From Amaricoccus sp. (GTDB taxonomy: Bacteria > Pseudomonadota > Alphaproteobacteria > Rhodobacterales > Rhodobacteraceae), in assembly GCF_017993425.1 (NCBI RefSeq), contig NZ_JAGOMQ010000018.1:17966-81965 (forward strand): 64,000 nt of DNA, written 5' to 3'. The notes beneath the pieces are model-generated. The model was not told where the DNA came from, did no database searches, and saw nothing but the letters and a program-made list of their open reading frames with translations. Below, piece after piece: positions 7,373 to 15,629 of the stretch (positions are counted from its first letter, which is position 1; every line of letters begins with the position of its first letter). Position numbers and translations under genes: made by a program.

Positions 7373-8338
7373 TCAGGCGAGGCTCATCGCCGCAAGCCCG
7401 GCGAGGAGGATCAGGCCGGCGTCGCGGTTGGCCCGGAAGAGCGCGAGGCAGCCCGCCGCATCGTCGATGTCGAGCCGCCGCAGTTGCCAGCCGAGATGCA
7501 GGCCGAACCCGGCCACCCCCGCGAGCCCCGCCGCCAGCGCGCCCCCGCCCTGCGCCGCCAGCGCCACCGCGAGGCCCGCGCACCCCACCGCCACGACCGC
7601 GAAGCCGGCCAGCCAGGCATGGGTGCGGCCCCCGAACAGCCGCGCGGTCGACCGCACCCCGATCAGCGCGTCGTCCTCGCGGTCCTGATGCGCATAGATC
7701 GTGTCGTAGAACAGCGTCCACGCGATCCCCGCGGCGTAGAGGAGCCCCGTCGCCCAGCCGACCGGCGTCCCGTGCGCCGCCCAGGCCAGCCACACCCCCC
7801 AGTTGAACGCGAGCCCGAGGAACACCTGCGGCCACCAGGTGAACCGCTTGGCGAAGGGATAGATCGCCACCAGCCCCAGCGACGCCACCCCGAAGCCGAT
7901 CGCCGGCCAGGGAAAGCTCAGCAGCACCCCGAACGCCAGCAGCGCCTGCGCGCAGAGCCAGACGAAGGCCGCCCGCGGCGTCACCTGCCCCGACGGCAAC
8001 GGCCGCGAGCGCGTCCGCGCCACCCGCGCGTCGAAGTCGCGGTCGGTGAGGTCGTTCCACGTGCATCCCGCCCCGCGCATCAGGAACGCCCCGATGGCGC
8101 AGCCGAGGAACACCCACGCATCGAACGCCCGCGGCCCCGCCGGATCGGCCGCCATGGCGAGCGCCAGCCCCTGCCAGCACGGCAGCAGCAAGAGCCACGT
8201 CCCCGCCGGCCGGTCGGCGCGCGCCAGCCGCAGGTAGGGCAGCGCCCGCGCCGGCGCCCAGCGGTCCACCCAGTTGCCGGCCGGCGCGTCGGCGACCCTT
8301 CCCTCGGCCCCGTGGCCTCGCATAGCTTCTCCGCTCAT
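7373..8338 (-). CDS. ubiA: 4-hydroxybenzoate octaprenyltransferase
   Basis: 321 residues with about eight membrane segments. It attaches the polyprenyl tail to 4-hydroxybenzoate in ubiquinone synthesis at the inner membrane. The first Asp-rich prenyl-diphosphate site is NDLTDRDFDARVARTRSRPL, and the second is the DTIYAHQDREDD region. The start ATG at 8338 has TAGGAG five bases upstream; a second ATG at 8323 is possible. It is divergent from rsmE with only 9 bp between start codons, so each promoter must overlap the other gene. This head-to-head pair is common in Rhodobacterales. Confidence 0.93.
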   Translation of the reverse strand: MSGEAMRGHGAEGRVADAPAGNWVDRWAPARALPYLRLARADRPAGTWLLLLPCWQGLALAMAADPAGPRAFDAWVFLGCAIGAFLMRGAGCTWNDLTDRDFDARVARTRSRPLPSGQVTPRAAFVWLCAQALLAFGVLLSFPWPAIGFGVASLGLVAIYPFAKRFTWWPQVFLGLAFNWGVWLAWAAHGTPVGWATGLLYAAGIAWTLFYDTIYAHQDREDDALIGVRSTARLFGGRTHAWLAGFAVVAVGCAGLAVALAAQGGGALAAGLAGVAGFGLHLGWQLRRLDIDDAAGCLALFRANRDAGLILLAGLAAMSLA

Positions 8339-8347
8339 GGGGCTCCT

Positions 8348-9085
8348 ATGACAGATCGCGACGGGAAGATCAGGCTCTTTGTGGAGGCGGACCTCGGGCC
8401 GGGCGCCGAGGTCCCGTTGACCGCCGAGCAGGCGCACTACCTCTTCACCGTGATGCGCCTCGGGCCGGGCGACCCCGTCGCCGTCTTCAACGGCCGCGAC
8501 GGCGAGTGGATCGCCGAGGCCCGCCCCGCCGGCCGCCGCGGCGGCAGCCTCACGGCCCGCCGCCCCGGCCAGCCGCAGCGCCGGCCGCCCGACCTCTGGC
8601 TCCTCTTCGCGCCGATCAGGAAGGCGCGCACCGACTTCATCGTCGAGAAGGCGGCCGAGCTCGGCTGCGCCCGCGTCGCCCCGGTCCTCACCCGCTTCAC
8701 CAACGCCGAGCGCGTGCGCCCCGACCGTCTGCGCGCCCATGCCATCGAGGCCGCCGAGCAATGCGGCGAGACCTGGGTTCCGGAGGTGGCCGGGCCGGTC
8801 CGCCTCGACGCCGCGCTCGACGCCTGGGACCCGGCCCGCCGGCTGATGTTCTGCGACGAGACCCGCGACGCCCGCCCCGCCGCCGCGGTGCTGGCGCAGG
8901 CGCCCCGCGGCCCCTGGGCGATCCTGACTGGCCCGGCCGGCGGCTTCGCCCCGGAGGAGGCGGCCCGCCTGCGCAGCCTTCCCTTCGTCCTGCCGGTCAC
9001 CCTCGGCCCCCGGGTGCTGCGCGCCGACACCGCGGCGGTGGCGGCGATCACCCTCTGGCAGGCCATCCTGGGGGATTGGCGGTGA
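8348..9085 (+). CDS. rsmE: 16S rRNA (uracil-1498-N3)-methyltransferase
   Basis: 245 residues, SPOUT-fold methyltransferase that methylates U1498 of 16S rRNA using S-adenosylmethionine. The N-terminal PUA-like part includes HYLFTVMRLGPGD. The knot region includes AILTGPAGGFAPEEA and the signature LGPRVLRADTA, where LGPRILRTETA is usual. Divergent from ubiA. Confidence 0.93.
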   Translation: MTDRDGKIRLFVEADLGPGAEVPLTAEQAHYLFTVMRLGPGDPVAVFNGRDGEWIAEARPAGRRGGSLTARRPGQPQRRPPDLWLLFAPIRKARTDFIVEKAAELGCARVAPVLTRFTNAERVRPDRLRAHAIEAAEQCGETWVPEVAGPVRLDAALDAWDPARRLMFCDETRDARPAAAVLAQAPRGPWAILTGPAGGFAPEEAARLRSLPFVLPVTLGPRVLRADTAAVAAITLWQAILGDWR

Positions 9086-9305
9086 CGGGGAACACGACCG
9101 CCCGCCGACCCGCCCCGCCCCACGAGCCACGCCCGTGCGCCGGCTACGACGGCGCGCGGGCCGCGGGAGGGGCGGCGCTGCGAACGGACGCCACGGCCCC
9201 CCGGATCGTGCGACGGCGCACCGACGGCCGTTATGGCGCCGGCGACGCGACGCGCCGGGCCGCGGAATCGGCGGCGACCGGCGCCGCGACGCCGGGAGGC
9301 CGGCC

Positions 9306-9806
9306 ATGACCGAGGCCGCGGAGCGGGCGAAGCGCGAGGTGGTGATCTGGGGCGCCGCGCTGGCGCTCGGGCTGTGGCTGGTCTGGCGCGGCTACGTGCG
9401 GGTCGACGTGCTGGTGCTCGTCGCGGGAATGGTCCTCGCCGCCACCGGCTTCGCGCTCGCCGCCGGCGCCATCGCCCGGCTGCGGCTCGCCGCCACGGCC
9501 CCCGAGCCCGGCGTGGTGCTGATCGACGAGGGCCGCATCGGCGTCTTCGGCCCCACCGGCGGCGGCTTCGTCGACCTCTCGACGCTCGCCGCCGTCGCGG
9601 TCTCCGGCGATCCCGGCGGCGCGGGAAGGGCCTGGGTGCTGCGCTCGGAGGACGGCGGCGTCCTCGTCATTCCCTTCGGCGCGGTCGGGGCCGAGCGCAT
9701 CCCCGACGCGCTCGCCTCGCTCCCGGGCCTCGACCTCGCCGCCGCCGCCGAGCGCGCCGGCCCGGTCTGGCAGGCGGAGGGACGGGAGCGGCGGCGGCTG
9801 CTCTGA
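9306..9806 (+). CDS. Conserved membrane protein of unknown function
   Basis: 166 residues. Two hydrophobic helices near the N-terminus (about 14-30 and 38-60) are followed by a soluble domain of beta character (VVLIDEGRIGVFGPTGGGFVD, about 75-165). It resembles small membrane-anchored proteins found beside rsmE and gshA in related bacteria, but I know no function. Start ATG at 9306. The 220 bp between rsmE and this gene are GC-rich and show no gene. Confidence 0.65.
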   Translation: MTEAAERAKREVVIWGAALALGLWLVWRGYVRVDVLVLVAGMVLAATGFALAAGAIARLRLAATAPEPGVVLIDEGRIGVFGPTGGGFVDLSTLAAVAVSGDPGGAGRAWVLRSEDGGVLVIPFGAVGAERIPDALASLPGLDLAAAAERAGPVWQAEGRERRRLL

Positions 9807-9914
9807 CCCGCGCTCGGTGGGAAGGCGGTGTGTGCGCCGCCGACGCCCTCGCCACCTCAGGCGGTCACGCCGCCGCTGGAGCCGACCCTTCGTCGCGCCG
9901 CCGAAGGCGCGCCC

Positions 9915-10547
9915 TCACGCGGTCCCCGGCCCGACCCGCCGCGCCATCGTCTCCGCCAGCGCCTCGCTTCCACTCCGCCGCAGCCCGTCGATCGCGCCCA
10001 GGCGGTCGCGCGGCTCGCGGTTCTGGCTCAGCTTCGACTTGGCCAGCACCCGCCGGACCTCGACGCGAAACGCCACGATGGCGGCGAGCATCGCCGTCAT
10101 GTAGTCCGCCCGCGCGTCCGCCATCCGCCACGCCCGCTCCGCGTTCAGCCGCCGCTCGTGCTCGCGGGTCAGCAGCCCCACCACGGCGCGCTTGGCGCGC
10201 TCGTCGTGCTGGAACGCGATCGCCCCGGTGACATGCACCGCCTGATAGTTCCACGTCGGCACATGGCGGTGATGCTCGGCCTTGCTCGGGTAGAAGTTCG
10301 GCGAGACATAGCCGTCGTCGCCGCGGAAGATCACCAGCACCTCCTGCCCGTCGGCGACCGCCCGGTGCATGTCGTTCGCGAGCGCCACATGCCCGATCAG
10401 CGCCCCGTCCGCCGCGGCGAGCACCGGGACGTGGTTGGCGACCAGCCCCTCGGCGGTGCTCGCCACGACGCAGGCGAGCGGCGCCGCGGCGATGATCCGC
10501 GCGATCTCGGCCGGGTCGACCTCGCGGAAATGCTCGGGCATGTACAT
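9915..10547 (-). CDS. FMN-binding negative regulator (PaiB-like)
   Basis: 210 residues. The sequence beginning MYMPEHFREVDPAEIARII, with NHVPVL, GHVALAND and the NFYPSKAEHHRHVPTWNY block, is characteristic of the PaiB family, a flavin-reductase-like split-barrel fold. Bacillus PaiB has been linked to protease and sporulation gene repression, but direct DNA binding is uncertain, so the name is historical. The ATG at 10547 follows AAGGGGA. The gene ends 14 bp after argO on the same strand and is probably co-transcribed with it. Confidence 0.85.
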   Translation of the reverse strand: MYMPEHFREVDPAEIARIIAAAPLACVVASTAEGLVANHVPVLAAADGALIGHVALANDMHRAVADGQEVLVIFRGDDGYVSPNFYPSKAEHHRHVPTWNYQAVHVTGAIAFQHDERAKRAVVGLLTREHERRLNAERAWRMADARADYMTAMLAAIVAFRVEVRRVLAKSKLSQNREPRDRLGAIDGLRRSGSEALAETMARRVGPGTA

Positions 10548-10561
10548 CGGCGCGGTCCCCT

Positions 10562-11170
10562 TCAGGCGGTCACGAGGCGGAGCGCGATCGTCCACATCAC
10601 CACGGCGATCGCCCCTTCCAGAATGCGCCATGCCGCGGGCCGTGCGAAGAGCGGCCGCAACCGGATCGCCCCGTAGCCGAGGCCGAAGAAGAACAGGAAA
10701 GAGCCGGCGATGGCCCCGACGGCGAAGGCGACCTCGCCGCCGGGAAACCGGCTGGAGACGGCGCCGAGCAGGACGACCGTGTCGAGATAGACGTGCGGGT
10801 TCAGCCAGGTGATGGCGAGGCAGGCGAGGAGCGTGCGCGAGAGCGCCCGCGTCTCCGGCGCGCCGTCCACCCCCAGCGCCCCGGTCGCCGTCAGCGCCGA
10901 GCGCAGGCTGCGCGCCCCGTACCAGAGGAGGAAGGCCGCCCCGGCGTAGCGCATCGCCGGATCGAGCCAGGGCAGCGCCGTCGTCACCCGGGCGAAGCCG
11001 GCGACCCCGAGCACGATCAGGAGCGCGTCCGAGAGCGCGCAGGTCAGGCAGACCGGCAGCACGTGCTCGTCGCGCAGCCCCTGCCGCAGCACGAAGGCGT
11101 TCTGCGCGCCGATCGCGACGATCAGGCTCAGGCTCATCGCCATGCCGGTAAGGAAGATGGGTAAGCTCAT
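10562..11170 (-). CDS. argO: LysE/ArgO-type amino acid exporter
   Basis: 202 residues with about six membrane helices. The start MSLPIFLTGMAMSLSLIVAI, followed by GAQNAFVLRQGL and the TWLNPHVYLDTVVLLG block, is the LysE/ArgO signature. It exports arginine and/or lysine from the cytoplasm. It is divergent from a LysG/ArgP-type regulator across 91 bp, the standard arrangement in which the regulator senses intracellular basic amino acids and activates the exporter. Substrate preference cannot be read from the sequence. Confidence 0.92.
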   Translation of the reverse strand: MSLPIFLTGMAMSLSLIVAIGAQNAFVLRQGLRDEHVLPVCLTCALSDALLIVLGVAGFARVTTALPWLDPAMRYAGAAFLLWYGARSLRSALTATGALGVDGAPETRALSRTLLACLAITWLNPHVYLDTVVLLGAVSSRFPGGEVAFAVGAIAGSFLFFFGLGYGAIRLRPLFARPAAWRILEGAIAVVMWTIALRLVTA

Positions 11171-11261
11171 TGGGGGCCTCGGTCTGTCCGCCGGGCCTTG
11201 CGATACGGCCCGCCCCGCGATTAGACAAGTTAATCCTCCTTGCCGGTGATTAGCGAAACTG
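11171..11261. promoter_or_regulatory. argO-argP divergent control region
   Basis: 91 bp between divergent starts, with its only AT-rich stretch at about 11220-11258 (TTAGACAAGTTAATCC and GGTGATTAGCG). It must hold both promoters and the ArgP binding site. No clean palindrome is visible. Confidence 0.5.
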
Positions 11262-12158
11262 ATGCTCGACTATCCCGCCGCCCGCGCCGTCGCCCTCGTC
11301 GTGCAGACCGGCAGCTTCGAGGCCGCGGCCCGGGCGCTCAACGTGACGCCCTCGGCGGTGTCGCAGCGGGTGAAGCAGCTCGAGGAGCGCCTCGGCGTCG
11401 TGCTGGTCGAGCGCGGCGCGCCCTGCCTCGCCACCGGCCACGGCGCTTGGCTCTGCCGGCACGTCGAGCATGTCGGCCTGCTGGAGAAGGCGCTCGCCGG
11501 GCAGCTCCCCGGGCTGGTCGATCCGGGCGCGCCGACCCGGCGGGTCACCCTCCACGTCGCCACCAACGCCGACAGCCTCGGCACATGGTTCGTCGCCGCC
11601 GCCGCGGCCTTCGCCCGCGAGACCGGCGATCTCCTCGACATCGCCGTCGACGACGAGGAGCACACCGCCGACTGGCTCCGCCGCGGCCGGGTGCTCGCCG
11701 CGGTGACCGCGCTCGCGAAACCGGTGACCGGTTGCCACGTCCGGCCGATCGGCGCGCTCGCCTACGTGGCGACGGCGAGCCCGGACTTCATGACGCGGCA
11801 CTTCCCGGGCGGCGTCACCGCCGCGGCGCTCGCCGACGCGCCGGGGCTCACCTTCGACCAGAAGGACCGCCTCCAGCAGCTCTGGATCCGCCAGACCTTC
11901 GGCCAGGCCGTCGCCTATCCCAGCCACTGGCTGCCGGCGACGCAGAGCTTCCTCGACGCGAGCCTCGCCGGCATGGGCTGGGCGCTCAACCCGACGCCGC
12001 TTGCCCGACCCCACATCGCGGCCGGGCGGCTGGTCGAGCTCGTCCCCGGCTCGACGCTGGAGCGCCCGCTCCACTGGCAGGTCAACCGCCTCGTCGCCGA
12101 CCAGCTCGCCCCCCTGACCCGCTGCGTCGCCGCCGCTGCGCGGGAGGCGCTGGCGTAG
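11262..12158 (+). CDS. argP: LysR-family regulator ArgP/LysG
   Basis: 298 residues. The N-terminal helix-turn-helix (about 15-60) contains FEAAARALNVTPSAVSQRVK, typical of ArgP/LysG. The C-terminal periplasmic-binding-like domain has ATNADSLGTWF and SFLDASLAGMGWALNP, which mark this subfamily. It activates the divergent basic-amino-acid exporter when lysine or arginine accumulates. Confidence 0.92.
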   Translation: MLDYPAARAVALVVQTGSFEAAARALNVTPSAVSQRVKQLEERLGVVLVERGAPCLATGHGAWLCRHVEHVGLLEKALAGQLPGLVDPGAPTRRVTLHVATNADSLGTWFVAAAAAFARETGDLLDIAVDDEEHTADWLRRGRVLAAVTALAKPVTGCHVRPIGALAYVATASPDFMTRHFPGGVTAAALADAPGLTFDQKDRLQQLWIRQTFGQAVAYPSHWLPATQSFLDASLAGMGWALNPTPLARPHIAAGRLVELVPGSTLERPLHWQVNRLVADQLAPLTRCVAAAAREALA

Positions 12159-12221
12159 CGCCGCAGTAGGTCCCTTCCCCGCGGGGGCTCGGAGATTCGC
12201 GCCGAGCCGCTTCCGGCCAGC

Positions 12222-12250
12222 TCGCCCCGCCCGGGCTCTCCGGGGCGGGC
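12222..12250 (+). terminator. Candidate argP terminator
   Basis: GC-rich inverted repeat CCCCGCC ... GGGGCGGG about 65 bp after the argP stop. No T-run follows, so Rho-independent activity is uncertain. Confidence 0.4.
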
Positions 12251-12323
12251 ATTCCACCCCCGGCCGGCGTGCGAGAAAGGTTTCAATGTTATGAATCTTA
12301 AATGAAATCAATAATGTGGCTAT

Positions 12324-12339
12324 TTCGCACGCGTGCGAA
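12324..12339. promoter_or_regulatory. Perfect palindrome, operator shared by gshA and sodB
   Basis: TTCGCACGCGTGCGAA, identical to the core of the sodB palindrome. It follows an AT-rich block (about 12280-12323). A plausible gshA promoter lies downstream: TTGCAC (12370-12375), 17 nt, TAGGCG (12393-12398). The palindrome centre is therefore about 73 bp upstream of the implied start, close to the sodB spacing. Confidence 0.65.
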
Positions 12340-12428
12340 TTCGGCGGGCTCCCCCACCGATCCTCCCGCTTGCACAGACAAGCGGCCCCGGCTAGGCGTG
12401 GGCTCAAACGGCACGAGAGGCCAGTTCC

Positions 12429-13799
12429 ATGTCGATCCCCCAATCCGGCGGCGGGCTCATCGAGCAGCCCGAGCAGCTGGCCGAATACCTCGCGTCCGGG
12501 TGCAAGCCGCCGGAGGACTGGCGGATCGGGACCGAGCACGAGAAGTTCGGCTTCGACCTCGCCCGGCATCTGCCGCTCCCCTACGAGGGGCCGGCCTCGA
12601 TCCTCGCCATGCTGGAGGGCCTGCGCGACCGCTACGGCTGGGCCGAGGTCCGTGAGGCCGGCAAGCTGATCGGCCTGACCCGGGACGGCGCCAACGTCAG
12701 CCTCGAGCCCGGCGGCCAGCTCGAGCTCTCCGGCGCGCCCCTCGAGACGATCCACCAGACCTGCGACGAGGTGAACGAGCACCTCCGCGAGGTGAAGGCG
12801 ATCGCCGACGGGATCGGGGTCGGCTTCATGGGCCTCGGCGCCGCGCCGGAATGGACCCACGAGCAGATGCCGGTGATGCCGAAGGGCCGCTACGCCCTGA
12901 TGACCCCCTACATGGACCGGGTCGGCACGACCGGGAAGATGATGATGTACCGGACCTGCACGGTGCAGGTGAACCTCGACTTCGCCTCCGAGGCGGACAT
13001 GGTGGCGAAGCTCCGCACCTCGCTCGCCCTCCAGCCGGTCGCCACCGCCCTCTTCGCCGCCTCGCCGTTCTTCGACGGCAGGGTCAACGGCTGGAAGTCC
13101 TGGCGCGCCCGCATCTGGCGCGACCTCGACGCCGCGCGGACCGGGATGCTGCCCTTCGCCTTCGAGGACGGCATGGGGTTCGAGCGCTACGTCGACTACG
13201 CCCTCGACGTGCCGATGTACTTCGTCTACCGCGACGGAAAATACATCGACGCGCTGGGCCAGAGCTTCCGCGACTTCCTCGCCGGACGGCTGCCGGCGCT
13301 GCCGGGCGAGCTGCCGACGTTCAGCGACTGGGCCGACCACCTCACCACGATCTTCCCCGAGGTTCGGCTGAAGAAGTTCCTGGAGATGCGCGGCGCTGAC
13401 GGCGGCCCCTGGCGCCGCCTCTGCGCCCTGCCGGCGCTGTGGGTGGGCCTGCTCTACGACGCGGACGCGCTCTCGGCGGCCTGGGACCTGTGCCGGGACT
13501 GGACCGCCGCTGAGCGCGACGCGCTCCGCCACGACGCCGCCCGCTACGGGCTCTCGGCCGAGATCCGGGGGCGGACGATGCGCGACCTCTCCCGCGACGT
13601 GCTGGAGATCGCCCGCGCCGGCCTCGCCGCCCGCGCCCGGTCCGGGGCGGGCGGGACGGTGCCGGACGAGACGCATTTCCTCAACGCGCTCCACGAGATC
13701 GTGGAGTCCGGTGAGACGCCGGCGGACGAGATGCTCGCCCGCTACGACGGGCCGTGGAAGGGCGAGCTTTCGCCCGTCTATTCGGAGTACGCCTATTGA
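12429..13799 (+). CDS. gshA: Glutamate-cysteine ligase
   Basis: 456 residues, the plant/alphaproteobacterial type (GCS2-like fold). It joins glutamate and cysteine with ATP, the committing step of glutathione synthesis. Conserved blocks are RIGTEHEKFGFD, SLEPGGQLELSGAPLETIHQ, KGRYALMTPYM, CTVQVNLDF and FEDGMGFERYVDYALDVPMY. The start ATG at 12429 is where similarity begins; an upstream in-frame extension is not conserved. It shares an upstream palindrome with sodB, linking glutathione synthesis and superoxide removal to a common regulator. Confidence 0.95.
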   Translation: MSIPQSGGGLIEQPEQLAEYLASGCKPPEDWRIGTEHEKFGFDLARHLPLPYEGPASILAMLEGLRDRYGWAEVREAGKLIGLTRDGANVSLEPGGQLELSGAPLETIHQTCDEVNEHLREVKAIADGIGVGFMGLGAAPEWTHEQMPVMPKGRYALMTPYMDRVGTTGKMMMYRTCTVQVNLDFASEADMVAKLRTSLALQPVATALFAASPFFDGRVNGWKSWRARIWRDLDAARTGMLPFAFEDGMGFERYVDYALDVPMYFVYRDGKYIDALGQSFRDFLAGRLPALPGELPTFSDWADHLTTIFPEVRLKKFLEMRGADGGPWRRLCALPALWVGLLYDADALSAAWDLCRDWTAAERDALRHDAARYGLSAEIRGRTMRDLSRDVLEIARAGLAARARSGAGGTVPDETHFLNALHEIVESGETPADEMLARYDGPWKGELSPVYSEYAY

Positions 13800-14029
13800 G
13801 GGCGGTAAAATGCCGCACGGTGCGACGCTAGCCAACCTATTGTTATTATTGGATAACTAAGTTATCCATAGGCTTATCCACAGCTACGGGGAGGCGCTTG
13901 CGGCGGCCGCGCTCAGGGGAATCGTCGGGGCGCGAAGATGCGCGCCGGAGTCGTTATCCCCTTTCGAGCGACGGCTGCACAGGCCACGCCTGAGGCAATT
14001 CGCTGCGGATCCGCTCTTGCCAAGGCCGT
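13800..14029. other. gshA downstream region with DnaA-box cluster
   Basis: Non-coding. An AT-rich stretch with three TTATCCA-type boxes lies at 13848-13882. The rest (13890-14029) is GC-rich with no visible gene. Confidence 0.6.
13848..13882. promoter_or_regulatory. Cluster of three DnaA-box-like sites
   Basis: TTATCCACA (13874-13882, exact consensus) and TTATCCATA (13862-13870) on the plus strand, and TTATCCAAT on the minus strand (about 13856-13848), all within 35 bp in an AT-rich island. This may be a DnaA titration or regulatory site, or part of an origin. No dnaA, parAB or gidA gene is nearby, so an origin is only a possibility. Confidence 0.5.
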
Positions 14030-14044
14030 GAACAAAATTAGAAC
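14030..14044 (+). promoter_or_regulatory. LexA-type SOS box
   Basis: GAAC-N7-GAAC (GAACAAAATTAGAAC), an exact match to the alphaproteobacterial LexA site (GTTC-N7-GTTC on the other strand). The second half-site abuts the ATG of a 41-codon ORF. Confidence 0.6.
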
Positions 14045-14170
14045 ATGAGCCATGGACCCGGCCCTTGCCCGCATCCGTCCTACCTGCTGCGGCTGCCGGA
14101 CGGGGAGAAGCCGGCGGCGTGGGCGGCGTTCCTCGCCGACCTGCGGGCGGTGCGGGAGATGGCGGCCTGA
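14045..14170 (+). CDS. Putative SOS-controlled small protein, 41 residues
   Basis: A short frame beginning MSHGPGPCPHPSYLLRLPDG and ending DLRAVREMAA. The second half looks protein-like (an amphipathic helix, AAWAAFLADLRAVREMAA). The ATG directly follows a LexA box, leaving no room for a ribosome-binding site, so the message would be leaderless or the true start lies elsewhere. Another frame, starting at 14052, is open but has a poorer composition. Known SOS small proteins such as Caulobacter SidA are of similar size, but no sequence similarity is claimed. Coding status is uncertain. Confidence 0.4.
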   Translation: MSHGPGPCPHPSYLLRLPDGEKPAAWAAFLADLRAVREMAA

Positions 14171-14297
14171 GGGGGTCGTGGGGAGCGGGTCGACGGGCAG
14201 CGCCGTCGAGCCGGGGAGAGGACCCGTTCAGGACCGCGGCCGTCGAGCCGGGGAGGAGCGGGCCCATTCCGGGGATGCCGCTCCGGGCGGGCCGGCC

Positions 14298-14320
14298 CTC
14301 GGGAGGAGGGCCGGGGGAGG
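14298..14320. terminator. Candidate terminator between small ORF and the SBP gene
   Basis: Inverted repeat CCGGCCCTC-N4-GGAGGGCCGG just past the 3' end of the leftward substrate-binding protein gene. GC-rich stem with no clear T-run. Confidence 0.35.
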
Positions 14321-14334
14321 CGCGTCGGCCGGGG

Positions 14335-15597
14335 TTACCGGGCGCCGGCGCGGAGCGCGGCGACCTCGTCGGCGCTCATCTCGCCGATGGTGGTGACCTC
14401 GCCGTTCTCGATGCGCCACAGGCGGAACGGGCCGGTGATGTCGCCGAACTCGTCGAAGGAGACCGGGCCGATGACGCCCTCGTAGCGGATCGGCTTGCCC
14501 TCGGCGAGGAGCGCCAGCGCCTTCGCGAACTCGTCCTTGCCGGCGAAGATCGGCGCGCCGTCGGCGGCGACGACCTGCGGCATCGCCGCCTTGATCGCCG
14601 CGGGATCGGCGCCGCCGGCCTTGGCGATCGCGAGCGCCACGATGGCGCCGGCGTCGTAGGAGCGGTCGGCGGCCGGGGCGTCGGGCGCGATGCCGCCGGA
14701 GAAGGCCTCGAAGTTGTCGTAGAAATACTTGGTCGAGGCGGTCTCGCTGGTGCCGGAGGAGGTGCCGAAGGCGTCGGCGAGGTACTTGGCGCCGACCGCG
14801 TCGATGAAGTCGGTCGAGTTCATGCCGTCGTTGAGCAGGAACCTCGCCGGGCCGCCGGCGGAGAGCCAGGCGCGAGCGATCGTGGCGCCGTCGACCGGGT
14901 AGCTGACGAGGTAGAGGCCCTCGGGGTCGCCGGCGAGCGCGGCGCTCGCCTCGGCGGTGTAGGACGCCTGCTTCTCGTTGTAGGGGGTGACCGAGGTGAT
15001 CACGCCGCCGAGCTTCTCGTAGGCGGCGGTGAACTCGCGGACCATGTTCACGCCGAAGTCGTTGTTGACGTTGATGATCGCGAGCTTCTTCAGGCCCTGG
15101 TCGATGGCGAACTTCGCCGCCGCCGTGCCCTGGAGCGCGTCCGAGGTGATGGTGCGGAAGAAGACGCCGTTGGTCTTGCCGTCGCGGGCGAGGGCGGTCA
15201 GCGTCGGCGAGGAGGAGGCGGGCGAGACCTGGACGATGCCGGCGGGGGCGGTGACGGAGGTCAGGATCGGGATCGACACCGAGGAGATGATGCCGCCGAT
15301 GATGACCGGCACCTTCTTGATGTTGACGAGCTGCGTCGCCTGGTCGACGGCGACGTTGCCCTGGCTCTGGCTGTCGCGGACGTCGGCGACGATGTCGCAG
15401 CCCTTGACGCCGCCGGCCTCGTTGAAGTCGCGGAGCGCCATCTCGGCGGCCTTGGCGCCGGCCTGCCCGTAGGCGCCCGCCGGGCCGGTCAGCTCCATCA
15501 CCATGCCGATGGTGATGTCGCAGTCCTGGGCCGCGAGGGGACCGCCGAGGGCGCCGGCCGCGACGAGCATCGCCGTGCCGCAGAGGAGGTGCTTCAT
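14335..15597 (-). CDS. ABC transporter substrate-binding protein, branched-chain amino acid (LivK-like) family
   Basis: 420 residues with a Sec signal peptide (about 1-23, cleavage after PLAAQ). Mature domains follow the periplasmic-binding type I fold: ITIGMVMELTGPAGAYGQAG, a central SPASSSPTLTAL serine-rich ligand pocket, and FLLNDGMNSTDFID. It captures a substrate in the periplasm for LivHMGF. It is the last gene of the leftward operon gntR-TIGR04076-AKR-SBP and faces away from livGFHM, with which it must form one transporter. The ligand is unknown; members of this family bind amino acids, amides and aromatic acids. Confidence 0.92.
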   Translation of the reverse strand: MKHLLCGTAMLVAAGALGGPLAAQDCDITIGMVMELTGPAGAYGQAGAKAAEMALRDFNEAGGVKGCDIVADVRDSQSQGNVAVDQATQLVNIKKVPVIIGGIISSVSIPILTSVTAPAGIVQVSPASSSPTLTALARDGKTNGVFFRTITSDALQGTAAAKFAIDQGLKKLAIINVNNDFGVNMVREFTAAYEKLGGVITSVTPYNEKQASYTAEASAALAGDPEGLYLVSYPVDGATIARAWLSAGGPARFLLNDGMNSTDFIDAVGAKYLADAFGTSSGTSETASTKYFYDNFEAFSGGIAPDAPAADRSYDAGAIVALAIAKAGGADPAAIKAAMPQVVAADGAPIFAGKDEFAKALALLAEGKPIRYEGVIGPVSFDEFGDITGPFRLWRIENGEVTTIGEMSADEVAALRAGAR

Positions 15598-15629
15598 GTC
15601 TCTCGTTCTCCCGTTGGAGGGGGCCGCTC

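Noticed and set aside
14203..14256. Direct repeat GCCGTCGAGCCGGGGA in the small ORF's downstream region
   Set aside because: Only two copies of a 16-mer in very GC-rich sequence, with no further structure.
14052..14396. 114-codon frame starting at ATG 14052
   Set aside because: It is arginine-rich and unlike a protein; the overlapping 41-codon frame is more plausible.
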